This document shows, piece by piece, positions 1 through 7,213 of a stretch of DNA of 64,000 bases (within the stretch, counting starts at the first letter, position 1; each line of letters starts with the position of its first letter). Where the stretch lies: contig NC_008700.1 in the NCBI RefSeq assembly GCF_000015245.1, positions 2,734,001-2,798,000 of the forward strand, read 5' to 3'. The notes beneath the pieces are model-generated. The model saw only the letters and a list, made by a program, of their open reading frames with translations, did no database searches and was not told the DNA's origin. The stretch is from Shewanella amazonensis SB2B. Lineage in GTDB: Bacteria; Pseudomonadota; Gammaproteobacteria; Enterobacterales; Shewanellaceae. A program made the translations under genes and the position numbers.

Positions 1-533
1 TCGATTCTGACCTTTGGATAAAGCACCTGGGAGGCAGGAAACAGCTCTTTTTGGATGTGCTTGGCGGCCTCGGTATTTTGCTCAAGCAGTCGCAGGTTTT
101 CTTCCAGCTCAACCCGGGAGAGCTCGTCCATATCCTGTAGTTCCGAACTCTGCGCTCCCATACTGCCAAGGCTTTGGCGAATGGACTGCTCGATAATGTA
201 TAAGTCAGCCACCGGCTTAACCAAATAGTCTGAGGCCCCTATTCTGAGCGCCTCGACCACATCGGCCATCACGTTATTTCCGGAAATCACAATGGAAGGC
301 ATGGCGGGGTCAAGACGATACATTTCCCGCAGCATATCGAGTCCGCCCAGATTTGGCATACTCAGGTCGGCCAGCACTACATCAAAGTTTTGTCGTTTAA
401 AGCAATCCAGGCCCTGAACACCGTCGTCGGCTTCGGTCACCAAAGCGCCACGGCTGTCCAAAAATGACGCGACGACCCTGCGAAACACAGGATCGTCTTC
501 AACCAACAACACAGATACATCTTTTAGCGCCAT
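1..533 (-). CDS. Response regulator with start of a phosphatase-type output domain (partial)
   Basis: The start is an ATG at 533; the C-terminus runs off the left edge of the window. Residues 1-125 form a CheY-like receiver with the acidic pair E12/D13-D14, the phospho-acceptor D56 (LADLSMP) and the switch lysine in a YLVKPV motif. A charged helical linker follows, then AAKHIQKELFPASQ, which resembles the N-terminal helix of RsbU/SpoIIE-type PP2C phosphatases. The likely product is a fused response regulator and serine phosphatase (RssB-like annotation is also common for such receivers). It probably acts in a partner-switch or stress pathway; the output domain cannot be confirmed here. It follows mlaA on the same strand. 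A long stem (541-598) covers its ribosome-binding site. Confidence 0.75.
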   Translation of the reverse strand, partial: MALKDVSVLLVEDDPVFRRVVASFLDSRGALVTEADDGVQGLDCFKRQNFDVVLADLSMPNLGGLDMLREMYRLDPAMPSIVISGNNVMADVVEALRIGASDYLVKPVADLYIIEQSIRQSLGSMGAQSSELQDMDELSRVELEENLRLLEQNTEAAKHIQKELFPASQVLYPKVRI

Positions 534-540
534 ATACTTC

Positions 541-598
541 CCTCAGGGAGCAGATAGCGCATAGGAGGGGGACTCTCCGCCGGAGTTATCCCTTGAGG
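541..598 (-). promoter_or_regulatory. Stem-loop covering the ribosome-binding site of the downstream regulator
   Basis: On the minus strand CCTCAAGGGA (598-589) can pair with TCCCTGAGG (549-541), with one bulged base and a GC-rich inner region (GGCGGAGAG/CTCC). The 3' arm holds the GAGGG ribosome-binding site just before the ATG at 533. The structure lies between mlaA and the regulator. It could be an attenuator, an mRNA end, or a translation control element; no U-tract follows it. Confidence 0.4.
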
Positions 599-602
599 AC
601 GG

Positions 603-1367
603 CTATTCTAGCTCCTGCATATATTCATCAAGAAGTTCATCATCTTCTTGATTTGATGGTACATTGCCATCATACACCTTGTAGTCCATGTGCTGTAAAT
701 ATGCATCTTTTACAAAGGTGTAGGGATCCAGAGCATTGTCGAGCAGACGTTCCTGATCGATGGCTTCTGTCCGCACATGCAGGCTTTTGATGCCCCATTT
801 GACCACAGACTGCCACATCGTCAGCTCTGACAAGGGAAAGTATAGTCCATCGACCCAATCACTCGCGAGTTCACGGGTAACATAAGGGCCAAAAAATGGC
901 GCCATAAAGTAAGGACCATTGGGCACACCGTAGTAACCCAAAACCTCGTTAAAATCATCCTGCTTCCGATGCATGCCCATCATGTCGGCCACATCAACGA
1001 CCCCGAGCAGACCTATGGTGGAGTTCACCACAAAACGTCCGCCGGCGTTGGCCGCCCAACCAAACTTCCCCTGAAGTGTGTTGTTCACCAAGGCATTGGG
1101 CTCTTCAAGATTGCGGACAAAATTATGCAGTCCCGACTTTACCGGACTGGGCACATAATCTTTGTAGGTGTGGGCGACGGGACGATAGATATAACGGTCA
1201 AGCACGTTGTAGTTAAGATCCCACATGGCGCGGTTAAACCCTTCGAAAGGGTCACGGGGATCGTTGTAAACAACGTCTACCTGCTTCTCTGAGACCGAAT
1301 TGTCCTGCTCTGCCTGAGCCAAGCCTGCCAACAACATGAATGGCAAGGCAATCCATTTCAACTTCAT
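603..1367 (-). CDS. mlaA: MlaA/VacJ outer-membrane lipid asymmetry protein
   Basis: This 254-residue protein belongs to the MlaA (VacJ) family. MlaA sits in the outer membrane and removes mislocalised phospholipids from the outer leaflet, passing them to the MlaC/MlaFEDB retrograde system. Family features visible are NDPxDPFEGFNRAMWDLNYNVLDRY-type N-terminal sequence, GGRFVVNSTIG and GPYFMAPFFGP. The ATG at 1367 was chosen over an upstream extension because a GAGAGAG ribosome-binding site precedes it and a signal peptide starts there. The signal peptide ends ...LLAGLAQA/E and has no lipobox cysteine, which is unusual because MlaA is normally a lipoprotein. The acidic tail (ELLDEYMQELE) is also notable. 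No other mla genes are near. Confidence 0.88.
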   Translation of the reverse strand: MKLKWIALPFMLLAGLAQAEQDNSVSEKQVDVVYNDPRDPFEGFNRAMWDLNYNVLDRYIYRPVAHTYKDYVPSPVKSGLHNFVRNLEEPNALVNNTLQGKFGWAANAGGRFVVNSTIGLLGVVDVADMMGMHRKQDDFNEVLGYYGVPNGPYFMAPFFGPYVTRELASDWVDGLYFPLSELTMWQSVVKWGIKSLHVRTEAIDQERLLDNALDPYTFVKDAYLQHMDYKVYDGNVPSNQEDDELLDEYMQELE

Positions 1368-1659
1368 AACTCTCTCTATACAAAAGGCCGAAATCGGCTT
1401 TAGAAAGCGCCGTGGCTGACGATAATAAAGCATAACACTCTGAACCACGTCTGCTACTTTGACGGCTAAGCATACTTTTCCTCACAATAAGATCAATCGA
1501 TAAATTGTGTAAGTTGGTGTATGCAGGCAACTTATACTTTTTGGCAAAGCGACATATCAAGACGCTATGAAGTGATTTATTCAGTATCCAGGCTCTTTAC
1601 ATAGCACAGCACCGCAAATTCAGGACCGCGACGAGACTCACTTGCACCCGAGCTAAAAC
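1368..1659. other. Intergenic region between divergent mlaA and the fliK-like gene
   Basis: This 292-base gap separates two divergent genes and must hold both promoters. I see no convincing sigma-54 or sigma-28 site. A small imperfect stem (AAAGGCCGA/TCGGCTTT) lies at about 1383-1401 in the mlaA leader. No coding region is supported. Confidence 0.4.
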
Positions 1660-3516
1660 ATGACTCAAATCAGCGCACTCACATCAATACTGACCAGCAA
1701 TTCAAGCACAGGAGCTGAAACAAGTTTGCTGCCAGTCAGGCTGAGTCAAACACAGGGCGCTGCGATACTCACCATCGCAAATACCAGCTATCTCATAAAG
1801 CCGCCGGTTGACCTGTCCCAATTTTCGGCACAAACACTGATGTTGAAAGTGCCCCAGCAGGCAGCCGTTTCGTCTCTCACGGCCGCGACTCTGGTCGCCC
1901 TCGCCCCCAGCATCCAGCTCCCCTTCCCTGGCGCCTTGGCAGAACAGATTCGCCGCCTTGGCATTGATACAGAGAAGCTGCTGTCGCTGACCAAGAGCCC
2001 TGGTGGTTACCTGCTGGGAGACGCCAGCTATACCAATGGGCAGTTGCGCTTTAAAGGCGGCTTTCAGTTGCCCTTACCCTCGCTGAAACCGCCACAGCCT
2101 GAGCTGATGAGGGCCAGAATCGTCTTAAAGGAAGGTGAGCTTAAACTCATGGTCGACCCTATTAAGGCCGAAGCAAAAGTCAGCCTGGAGGCCATCGGTG
2201 GCAAAACAGCTCCTGTGACGAAAAACCTATTAACGGCCCCTGTGACACAAGAAGCCATTCTGAGCTCGCTGCAAAGAAAACTGACGGGCCAAACTGTCAA
2301 TCACATCAACACCAGCAGCACAGAAAACACCAGCAAACCTGCGATGCCAGCACCCAAGCCATCGGATGGGAGTGGCCAAAGCAATATCAAAGCAGAAACT
2401 CCGGTAACAGACAGTAAATCCAGCGCGCCAAACACACTCGCCGCCCCTGATAAGCCCGAAAAGGCACCCGCCCCTTCTGTTGCTGAGGCCAAAAAGCAAC
2501 TTACAGAACCTGTTAGCAGCAAAATGGCAGATAGTGCGGATAAGGCTCAGGCCGATAAGCAGTTACAGGTAAAAGCGTCTGACTTTCAGTCAGGTAAGAC
2601 AGTCGGCAGCGAAACTGCTCTTCTCCAAAAGAGCACTGCAGACATGAACGGTGAGCCAGAGCGTAAAGCGCAAGTAGGCACTCACCTTGCTGCAGAGAAA
2701 AGACTCTTAATGAACCTCGATAAAAGCGGGGCGCTTCCCCCGCTAAAATTAGCAGACATTGAAGAAACGTCTCCCATCACAACGCCAGACGCGGCTCGTC
2801 GTTTACTTGCCCTGTTGAAACCACTGCCAGTGAACATGCTACTGGGCGGCATGGCGATACAGGAGACCATCTCTGCTTCAAACGGAAACCAGCTTTTGGC
2901 CCGCCACGGAACCATTGCTGATGCGGTATTGCACCAACCCCTGGCGATGGTGTTTCAATTGCTGCTTGGAGGCGCCGCCCTTAAACGCGAGCACTCACTT
3001 ACCCCACTGATGACGCAGTGGCTCAATGTGGCGGCTAAGGGCACCGGGATCAGCCTGGCAGACGCCATAACCCTCGCCGATGACGATACCCTTGATTCGT
3101 TAATGCAACTTGCGCAGGTAAGGCGTGAATATGCAGAAGCCAGTAATCCAAGGGACGGTTGGTTCTTTTGCCTGCCTTACCTTATGGGTGAAAAGCAGCG
3201 GCAGCTGGAAGGCCATTGGCAACGTCAAGCTAACCAGGAGCAGGATGACCACCAAGAAAGCTGGCGTCTCAAGCTTAAGTTTTCTTTGAATGATGCAGAT
3301 CTGCTGGTTGACGCCAAACGCACGCCCAGTGCGCTGGATGTGCAGCTTGTCTGCAGTCAGGAGAAACTCAATAACCGGGTAGGAAATTATCTGCCTGTGC
3401 TGCAGGCACACCTGCAGTCATTGGGCTTTGGCACCACAATACTTTCCTGTCGCCACGATACCGTGCCCGGCAGTCTGCTGCCCGGCAAATCCTTTGCCGT
3501 GGATTTAAGGGCCTGA
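1660..3516 (+). CDS. FliK-like hook-length control domain protein
   Basis: This 618-residue protein has the layout of hook-length control proteins. A structured N-terminal part is followed by a long low-complexity Ala/Pro/Lys/Ser linker at about residues 215-350 and a folded C-terminal part (about 500-618) resembling the FliK C-terminal domain. No signal peptide is present. It is distinct from the canonical fliK at 22429-24171. It is followed after 2 bases by flhX, so the two are almost certainly co-transcribed. FliK C-terminal domains interact with FlhB to switch export specificity, so pairing it with an FlhB-C paralogue is meaningful. The exact role is unknown; many genomes label it hypothetical or FliK-family. 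Confidence 0.6.
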   Translation: MTQISALTSILTSNSSTGAETSLLPVRLSQTQGAAILTIANTSYLIKPPVDLSQFSAQTLMLKVPQQAAVSSLTAATLVALAPSIQLPFPGALAEQIRRLGIDTEKLLSLTKSPGGYLLGDASYTNGQLRFKGGFQLPLPSLKPPQPELMRARIVLKEGELKLMVDPIKAEAKVSLEAIGGKTAPVTKNLLTAPVTQEAILSSLQRKLTGQTVNHINTSSTENTSKPAMPAPKPSDGSGQSNIKAETPVTDSKSSAPNTLAAPDKPEKAPAPSVAEAKKQLTEPVSSKMADSADKAQADKQLQVKASDFQSGKTVGSETALLQKSTADMNGEPERKAQVGTHLAAEKRLLMNLDKSGALPPLKLADIEETSPITTPDAARRLLALLKPLPVNMLLGGMAIQETISASNGNQLLARHGTIADAVLHQPLAMVFQLLLGGAALKREHSLTPLMTQWLNVAAKGTGISLADAITLADDDTLDSLMQLAQVRREYAEASNPRDGWFFCLPYLMGEKQRQLEGHWQRQANQEQDDHQESWRLKLKFSLNDADLLVDAKRTPSALDVQLVCSQEKLNNRVGNYLPVLQAHLQSLGFGTTILSCRHDTVPGSLLPGKSFAVDLRA

Positions 3517-3518
3517 GC

Positions 3519-3821
3519 ATGAATAAACAAGACAAGATAGCGGTAGCCTTAAGTTACGACGGTAACGGGGCGCCCAAAGTCACAGCCAAAGGCGAGGCCT
3601 TACTTGCAGAGGAGATTATTGCTCTCGCCCGCGAATGTGGCATCCACATTCACGAAGACCCTGCGCTGGCCAATTTTCTGACCATGATGGAACTCAACGA
3701 AAGCATTCCGAAAGAGCTTTATGTACTCATCGCTGAACTGCTGTCGTTTGTGTACATGTTGGATGGTCGCTATCCGGAAGAATGGGCAAACATGCACAAC
3801 AAGATAAAGACATCGGTGTAG
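3519..3821 (+). CDS. FlhB C-terminal-domain paralogue (FlhX-type, EscU/YscU/FlhB family)
   Basis: This 100-residue cytosolic protein matches only the C-terminal substrate-switch domain of FlhB (IAVALSYD...GAPKVTAKGEGxLAEEIIxLARExGIxIxEDPxLxxxL type pattern). It has no membrane helices. The autocleavage NPxH sequence of full FlhB is absent and is replaced by an NGAPKV-type segment. Such FlhX proteins resemble the part of FlhB left after cleavage and in some species can support FlhB function. It starts 2 bases after the FliK-like gene and ends within a strong bidirectional terminator. A full-length flhB is at 17027-18160. Confidence 0.8.
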   Translation: MNKQDKIAVALSYDGNGAPKVTAKGEALLAEEIIALARECGIHIHEDPALANFLTMMELNESIPKELYVLIAELLSFVYMLDGRYPEEWANMHNKIKTSV

Positions 3822-3860
3822 TAGAAAAAAAGCTGCCGACGGCAGCTTTTTTTCTACTAC
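3818..3860. terminator. Bidirectional intrinsic terminator between flhX and the che operon
   Basis: A near-perfect inverted repeat has arms GTAGTAGAAAAAAAGCTGCC and its complement, with a 3-base loop. It is flanked by A and T runs so that it works on both strands. Its left arm overlaps the flhX stop codon. It lies between convergent transcription units. Confidence 0.9.
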
Positions 3861-3931
3861 ATCAAAGACAGGGTGATAGTTGCTATCGTCCTGTCTTAAA
3901 ACCCATCTCAAGGATTCGCAACAGCGACTGA

Positions 3932-4336
3932 CTACCCCTTGCGGTGAAGACGCAGCAACAACTCTGCTTCGGCCCTTGGCAGCTCGCACTCATGCATCAG
4001 CTCTTCAATACCGGCACCGAGCGAGACCATTTTCATCGCCCGGGTATAAAGCCTGGCCTGTGGGTCTTGCTCGCGGGTTTCATCGATTCTAGCATCCTGT
4101 GCCACCAAGCGCTTTTCCAACTCGAGCACCCGCTTACCCACGCCTATGGTGCCACTTCTGAGCTCATGCAATTCCCGCTTGAAACCCTCACGCTGCTTAT
4201 CGGCCTCTTTAAGCAGCAACGACAGCGCATCCACCTTGGTGCGAAGCTTCCCGAGCTGCTTTTGCAGGTATAGCACCAGCGCCAAACACGCGACAACGTA
4301 CACCAAGGCTGCGATTAGAAACCCATTTTCAACCAT
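3932..4336 (-). CDS. DUF2802 membrane-anchored coiled-coil protein of the chemotaxis operon
   Basis: This 134-residue protein has one N-terminal membrane helix (about residues 5-24), then a heptad-rich coiled coil (about 25-95), then a short C-terminal segment with ELPRAEAELLLRLH. It matches the DUF2802 family, which usually sits at the end of polar che operons next to cheW. The function is not established. Position suggests a part in anchoring or tuning the polar chemosensory array. It is the last gene of the fliA-che operon. A 13-bp stem separates it from cheW and the terminator at 3818-3860 follows. Confidence 0.75.
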   Translation of the reverse strand: MVENGFLIAALVYVVACLALVLYLQKQLGKLRTKVDALSLLLKEADKQREGFKRELHELRSGTIGVGKRVLELEKRLVAQDARIDETREQDPQARLYTRAMKMVSLGAGIEELMHECELPRAEAELLLRLHRKG

Positions 4337-4360
4337 GCAGCAATACCACTCCCTGAGTCA

Positions 4361-4402
4361 GATACGCCACAGGCCGCCATTGGCGGCCTGTGGCTTGGTA
4401 TC
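4361..4402 (-). other. Large intercistronic hairpin between cheW and DUF2802
   Basis: GCCACAGGCCGCC-ATT-GGCGGCCTGTGGC (4366-4394) is a perfect 13-bp stem with a 3-base loop, extended by GATAC/GTATC after a 3-base bulge. No U-tract follows on either strand, so it is not a standard terminator. It may stabilise the upstream mRNA or reduce expression of the last gene. Confidence 0.7.
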
Positions 4403-4405
4403 TCA

Positions 4406-4900
4406 TTAAATCTGAGCAAGCTCTGCCCATTCTTCATCAGACAGCAATTTGTCCAAATCAACCAGAATCAGCAGCTCATTATCCCTGTTACTCACGCCCT
4501 GAATAAACTTGGCACTCTCTTCGGTACCCACATTTGGCGCATTGTCAATTTCAGAGCGGCGCAGATAAACCACTTCTGCCACACTGTCGACCAAAATCCC
4601 GATGACCTGTTTTTCAGCTTCGATGATCACAATTCGGGTAGAGTCATCGACTTCAGCAGGCTGCAGCCCAAAACGTGAACGGGTGTCGATAACCGTCACC
4701 ACGTTGCCACGCAGGTTGATAATACCCAAAACGTAGTGAGGGGCTCCCGGTACAGGGGCAATCTCGGTATAACGCAGCACCTCCTGAACCTGCATCACAT
4801 TGATGCCATAGGTTTCGTTATCCAGTCTGAAGGTCACCCACTGTAATACCGCATCATCCTTTCCGGCAGCCACTGCCGCTACATTTCTCGAGTCTGTCAT
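4406..4900 (-). CDS. cheW: Chemotaxis coupling protein CheW
   Basis: This 164-residue single-domain CheW links MCP receptors to CheA in the chemosensory array. It shows the CheW pattern WVTFRLDNETYGINVMQVQEVL, then IAPVPGAPHYVLGIINLRGNVVTVIDTR and IVIIEAEKQVIGILVDSVAEV. It follows parP by 7 bases. Its position after parC-parP is the normal polar che operon order. Confidence 0.95.
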   Translation of the reverse strand: MTDSRNVAAVAAGKDDAVLQWVTFRLDNETYGINVMQVQEVLRYTEIAPVPGAPHYVLGIINLRGNVVTVIDTRSRFGLQPAEVDDSTRIVIIEAEKQVIGILVDSVAEVVYLRRSEIDNAPNVGTEESAKFIQGVSNRDNELLILVDLDKLLSDEEWAELAQI

Positions 4901-4907
4901 ACGTACC

Positions 4908-5987
4908 TCAGCTAATAGGATCCTGACAACCTAAACCTGCATTGAGCATTTGGATCAATGCCCTGACATTCAAGATGCCACACATTTGTTCTTTCACTAC
5001 ACCAGCCAACCAAGGGCGTTTACCCGCTGTGGTGCGCCAATTGACTTGGGACTGCTTAATCCGTACCGAGTTGACCAAAGATTCGCAGGCCAAGCCCCAA
5101 TTACTGTCTTCCAATAATACAAGATATTGATAATTTACGTTTTGCGCCAGTTCTTCATTGTATTTTTCCGGCATTACCCACGCGCAGGTGTCCACCAGAT
5201 TGAGTTGCGACTCTCTGTGGGTCTGCACGCCCAAAAACCAATCCGGACGACCGAAAATATGATTGATGCGCTCAACCTTGACTATCCCACCCAAACTGAC
5301 CAAGGGCACAGCCAGGGTTAATCCGGCTACTTTAAAGAATAGTACCTGAAACTCGTCATCCAGCTCTTCACGCAGGTCTTTTGTAATGCTGGGTGGCGTT
5401 GCTCCCGTTTGTGTCTGTGGCGCAGTTTGCACGGGCGCTACCGGGGTGACATCTTGTTCAGTCTCAAGCGTCACCTGAGCTTTTACGTTTTCCTGAACCT
5501 TAGTCCTAACCGCAATCTTTGGTTTGGTGACAGTCTCTGCAACCACTGGTGGCGATTCAACTGAAGCAGCCTTTTGTTCAACTACAGGCTGCTCAACTGC
5601 GGGGTGCTCAAGTGGTTTTGCAACGTCAAACACCGGCGCCAGCAACTTCTCCAACGAGGCCTTATCCAGCGGGTCCCGACTCGGAGCGATCCTTGGTGAT
5701 TGTGCTGACTCAGATTTTGCTATCTGGAGCTCAGTTTTTACGGGTTGGGATTTCGAAGGGGCTGATGCCATCTCGCCAGCTGCAGAGCCGGTCAAGGTCT
5801 CTTGCGTGGGCGCATTGGCATCGGTAAAGGCGTTACCAACGCCAGTTGATACAACAACGGATATATCGCCAACCGGAGCATTTTGGGTGTGGACTTTGGT
5901 CAGCGAAGTGTCATCCGATACCTGAGCGTCTTCAGTCAGCAGCAATCGGAAAAAATCGACAACGGTTTCGTCAACTGACTTTGACAT
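4908..5987 (-). CDS. parP: ParP, CheW-like array positioning protein
   Basis: This 359-residue protein has a short conserved N-terminus (SVDETVVDFFRLLL), a long Pro/Val/Glu-rich linker (about residues 45-205), and a C-terminal CheW-like domain (about 215-355, LFFKVAGLTLAVPLVSLGGIVKV). In Vibrio, ParP binds CheA and ParC and prevents array dissociation at the pole. The CheW-like half (AIF domain) integrates into arrays. The ATG at 5987 was chosen over an in-frame TTG at 5993 because GGAG lies at proper spacing. It overlaps parC by 17 bases, so the two are translationally coupled. Confidence 0.85.
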   Translation of the reverse strand: MSKSVDETVVDFFRLLLTEDAQVSDDTSLTKVHTQNAPVGDISVVVSTGVGNAFTDANAPTQETLTGSAAGEMASAPSKSQPVKTELQIAKSESAQSPRIAPSRDPLDKASLEKLLAPVFDVAKPLEHPAVEQPVVEQKAASVESPPVVAETVTKPKIAVRTKVQENVKAQVTLETEQDVTPVAPVQTAPQTQTGATPPSITKDLREELDDEFQVLFFKVAGLTLAVPLVSLGGIVKVERINHIFGRPDWFLGVQTHRESQLNLVDTCAWVMPEKYNEELAQNVNYQYLVLLEDSNWGLACESLVNSVRIKQSQVNWRTTAGKRPWLAGVVKEQMCGILNVRALIQMLNAGLGCQDPIS

Positions 5988-6762
5988 GGTCAAATTCTCC
6001 AGCCATCAAAAAAGTCAGCAAACGTTCATATGCTTTAATTCCGCGGCTAGTGGCTGCGTAATGTGACGCAGGTAAATGCGCCAAACTGGCATCGCGAAAC
6101 TTGGTGTCAACCGGGATAACGTCAGGCCACAGAGTATCGCCGTATTGCTGGGCCAGCGCTTCGAGCGCCGCCGGTGATGCCTTGGTTCGCCGGTCATACA
6201 TAGTTGGAACAACAGTATAACTATATCGGGTATTTTTGGAGCGGCCCATTAGCTCCATGGTTTTGATCATACGATCAAGGCCCTTAATGGCCAGAAACTC
6301 CGTTTGTACCGGTATCACAATATGCTGGCTTGCTGCGAGCGCATTGACCATAAGGACACCCAATACCGGCGGGCAATCAATCAGTGCCACATCGTAGTCG
6401 TCTTCCATCAATTTGAGCAGATTGCGCAGCACAAGCCCCATACCTTCCTGATGGCCCAGTGCTCGATCGAGAGTCGCCAACGCCATGGTCGCCGGGATCA
6501 AATCCAGATTTTCAACCAGGGTAGGCACTGTATGTTGCCTGATAAGGTCTTTGGTCAGGAATTTATGTGCGACAAAAACATCATACAGGGACCCAGGAAC
6601 CTCTTCAGAGTCGATTCCAAGGTAATAGCCCAAGGATGCATGGGGATCGGTATCAACCATGAGCACGCGCTTGCCCTGCTTGGCCAGCAGGCCTGCCAAA
6701 CTTGCCACGGTTGTGGTTTTACCCACGCCACCTTTTTGGTTTGCAATGGTCCAGACGTTCAC
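5971..6762 (-). CDS. parC: ParC, ParA-like ATPase for polar chemotaxis arrays
   Basis: This 263-residue ParA/MinD-family ATPase has a deviant Walker A motif KGGVGKTT (K15), a Walker A' region DTDPHASLGYYLG and Walker B ALIDCPPVLGVLMVNAL. In Vibrio, ParC forms a polar gradient and brings chemosensory arrays to the pole through ParP. There is no parB or parS next to it, which separates it from chromosome or plasmid ParA. It sits between an unknown membrane protein and parP inside the che operon. Confidence 0.9.
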   Translation of the reverse strand: MNVWTIANQKGGVGKTTTVASLAGLLAKQGKRVLMVDTDPHASLGYYLGIDSEEVPGSLYDVFVAHKFLTKDLIRQHTVPTLVENLDLIPATMALATLDRALGHQEGMGLVLRNLLKLMEDDYDVALIDCPPVLGVLMVNALAASQHIVIPVQTEFLAIKGLDRMIKTMELMGRSKNTRYSYTVVPTMYDRRTKASPAALEALAQQYGDTLWPDVIPVDTKFRDASLAHLPASHYAATSRGIKAYERLLTFLMAGEFDHVKVS

Positions 6763-6784
6763 GTCTCAGGCCCCCAGTAAGCGT

Positions 6785-7213
6785 TTATTGTTTTTTTTCG
6801 GTATTTTCGTCACGGGTTGTCACCCTGATGCCCCCATTGGGGAGTGCTATGACTTTCACTCCATCGCTGTTTTCTGAAATCACTTCAGGCACCAGCGACC
6901 TGGGTATGCTTCCGGCCTCTTGACTGTTGTCCTCCCTGACGCCATCCCCCTCATTTGCATTGATTTCGACCTGCTTGAGTAAACGCTCTGTCTCTCGGGG
7001 ATGTGACTCCAGCCATTGCGCCAGAGCCTCGGCCTGACTGTCTGGTACCATCAGCAGCACCTGGCTTGCAGCGAGTTCAGCATTTCTGTCTTTCAGCTCG
7101 GTGTATTTTACCCGCAAATCAAAATAAAGCACCGTGATCACTACACTGAAAAGCACCAGCAAAAAGATGACCAGTGTCATCCCACCAGAGCCATCACGGC
7201 GCATATCAGCCAC
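6785..7213 (-). CDS. Unknown single-pass membrane protein between cheB and parC
   Basis: This protein of about 142 residues is not recognised as a named family. A membrane helix is at about residues 12-31 (MTLVIFLLVLFSVVITVLYF), followed by a charged periplasmic or cytosolic region with a SHPRETERLLKQVEINANE segment and a C-terminal GGIRVTTRDENTEKK tail. The first start is GTG at 7213, overlapping the cheB stop by 8 bases; an ATG at 7204 is also possible. A similar small gene occupies this place in related che operons. Its tight coupling suggests a role in the array or in ParC/ParP localisation, but this is inference. Confidence 0.7.
   Translation of the reverse strand: MADMRRDGSGGMTLVIFLLVLFSVVITVLYFDLRVKYTELKDRNAELAASQVLLMVPDSQAEALAQWLESHPRETERLLKQVEINANEGDGVREDNSQEAGSIPRSLVPEVISENSDGVKVIALPNGGIRVTTRDENTEKKQ

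Noticed and set aside
1494..1501. ATCGATAA on the plus strand upstream of the FliK-like gene, resembling a sigma-28 -10 box
   Set aside because: No -35 box at the right distance, and the distance to the gene is large.
5971..6762. ParA-like ATPase as evidence of a plasmid or chromosome partition locus
   Set aside because: No parB or parS nearby, and the cheB-parC-parP-cheW order identifies the chemotaxis-array ATPase.
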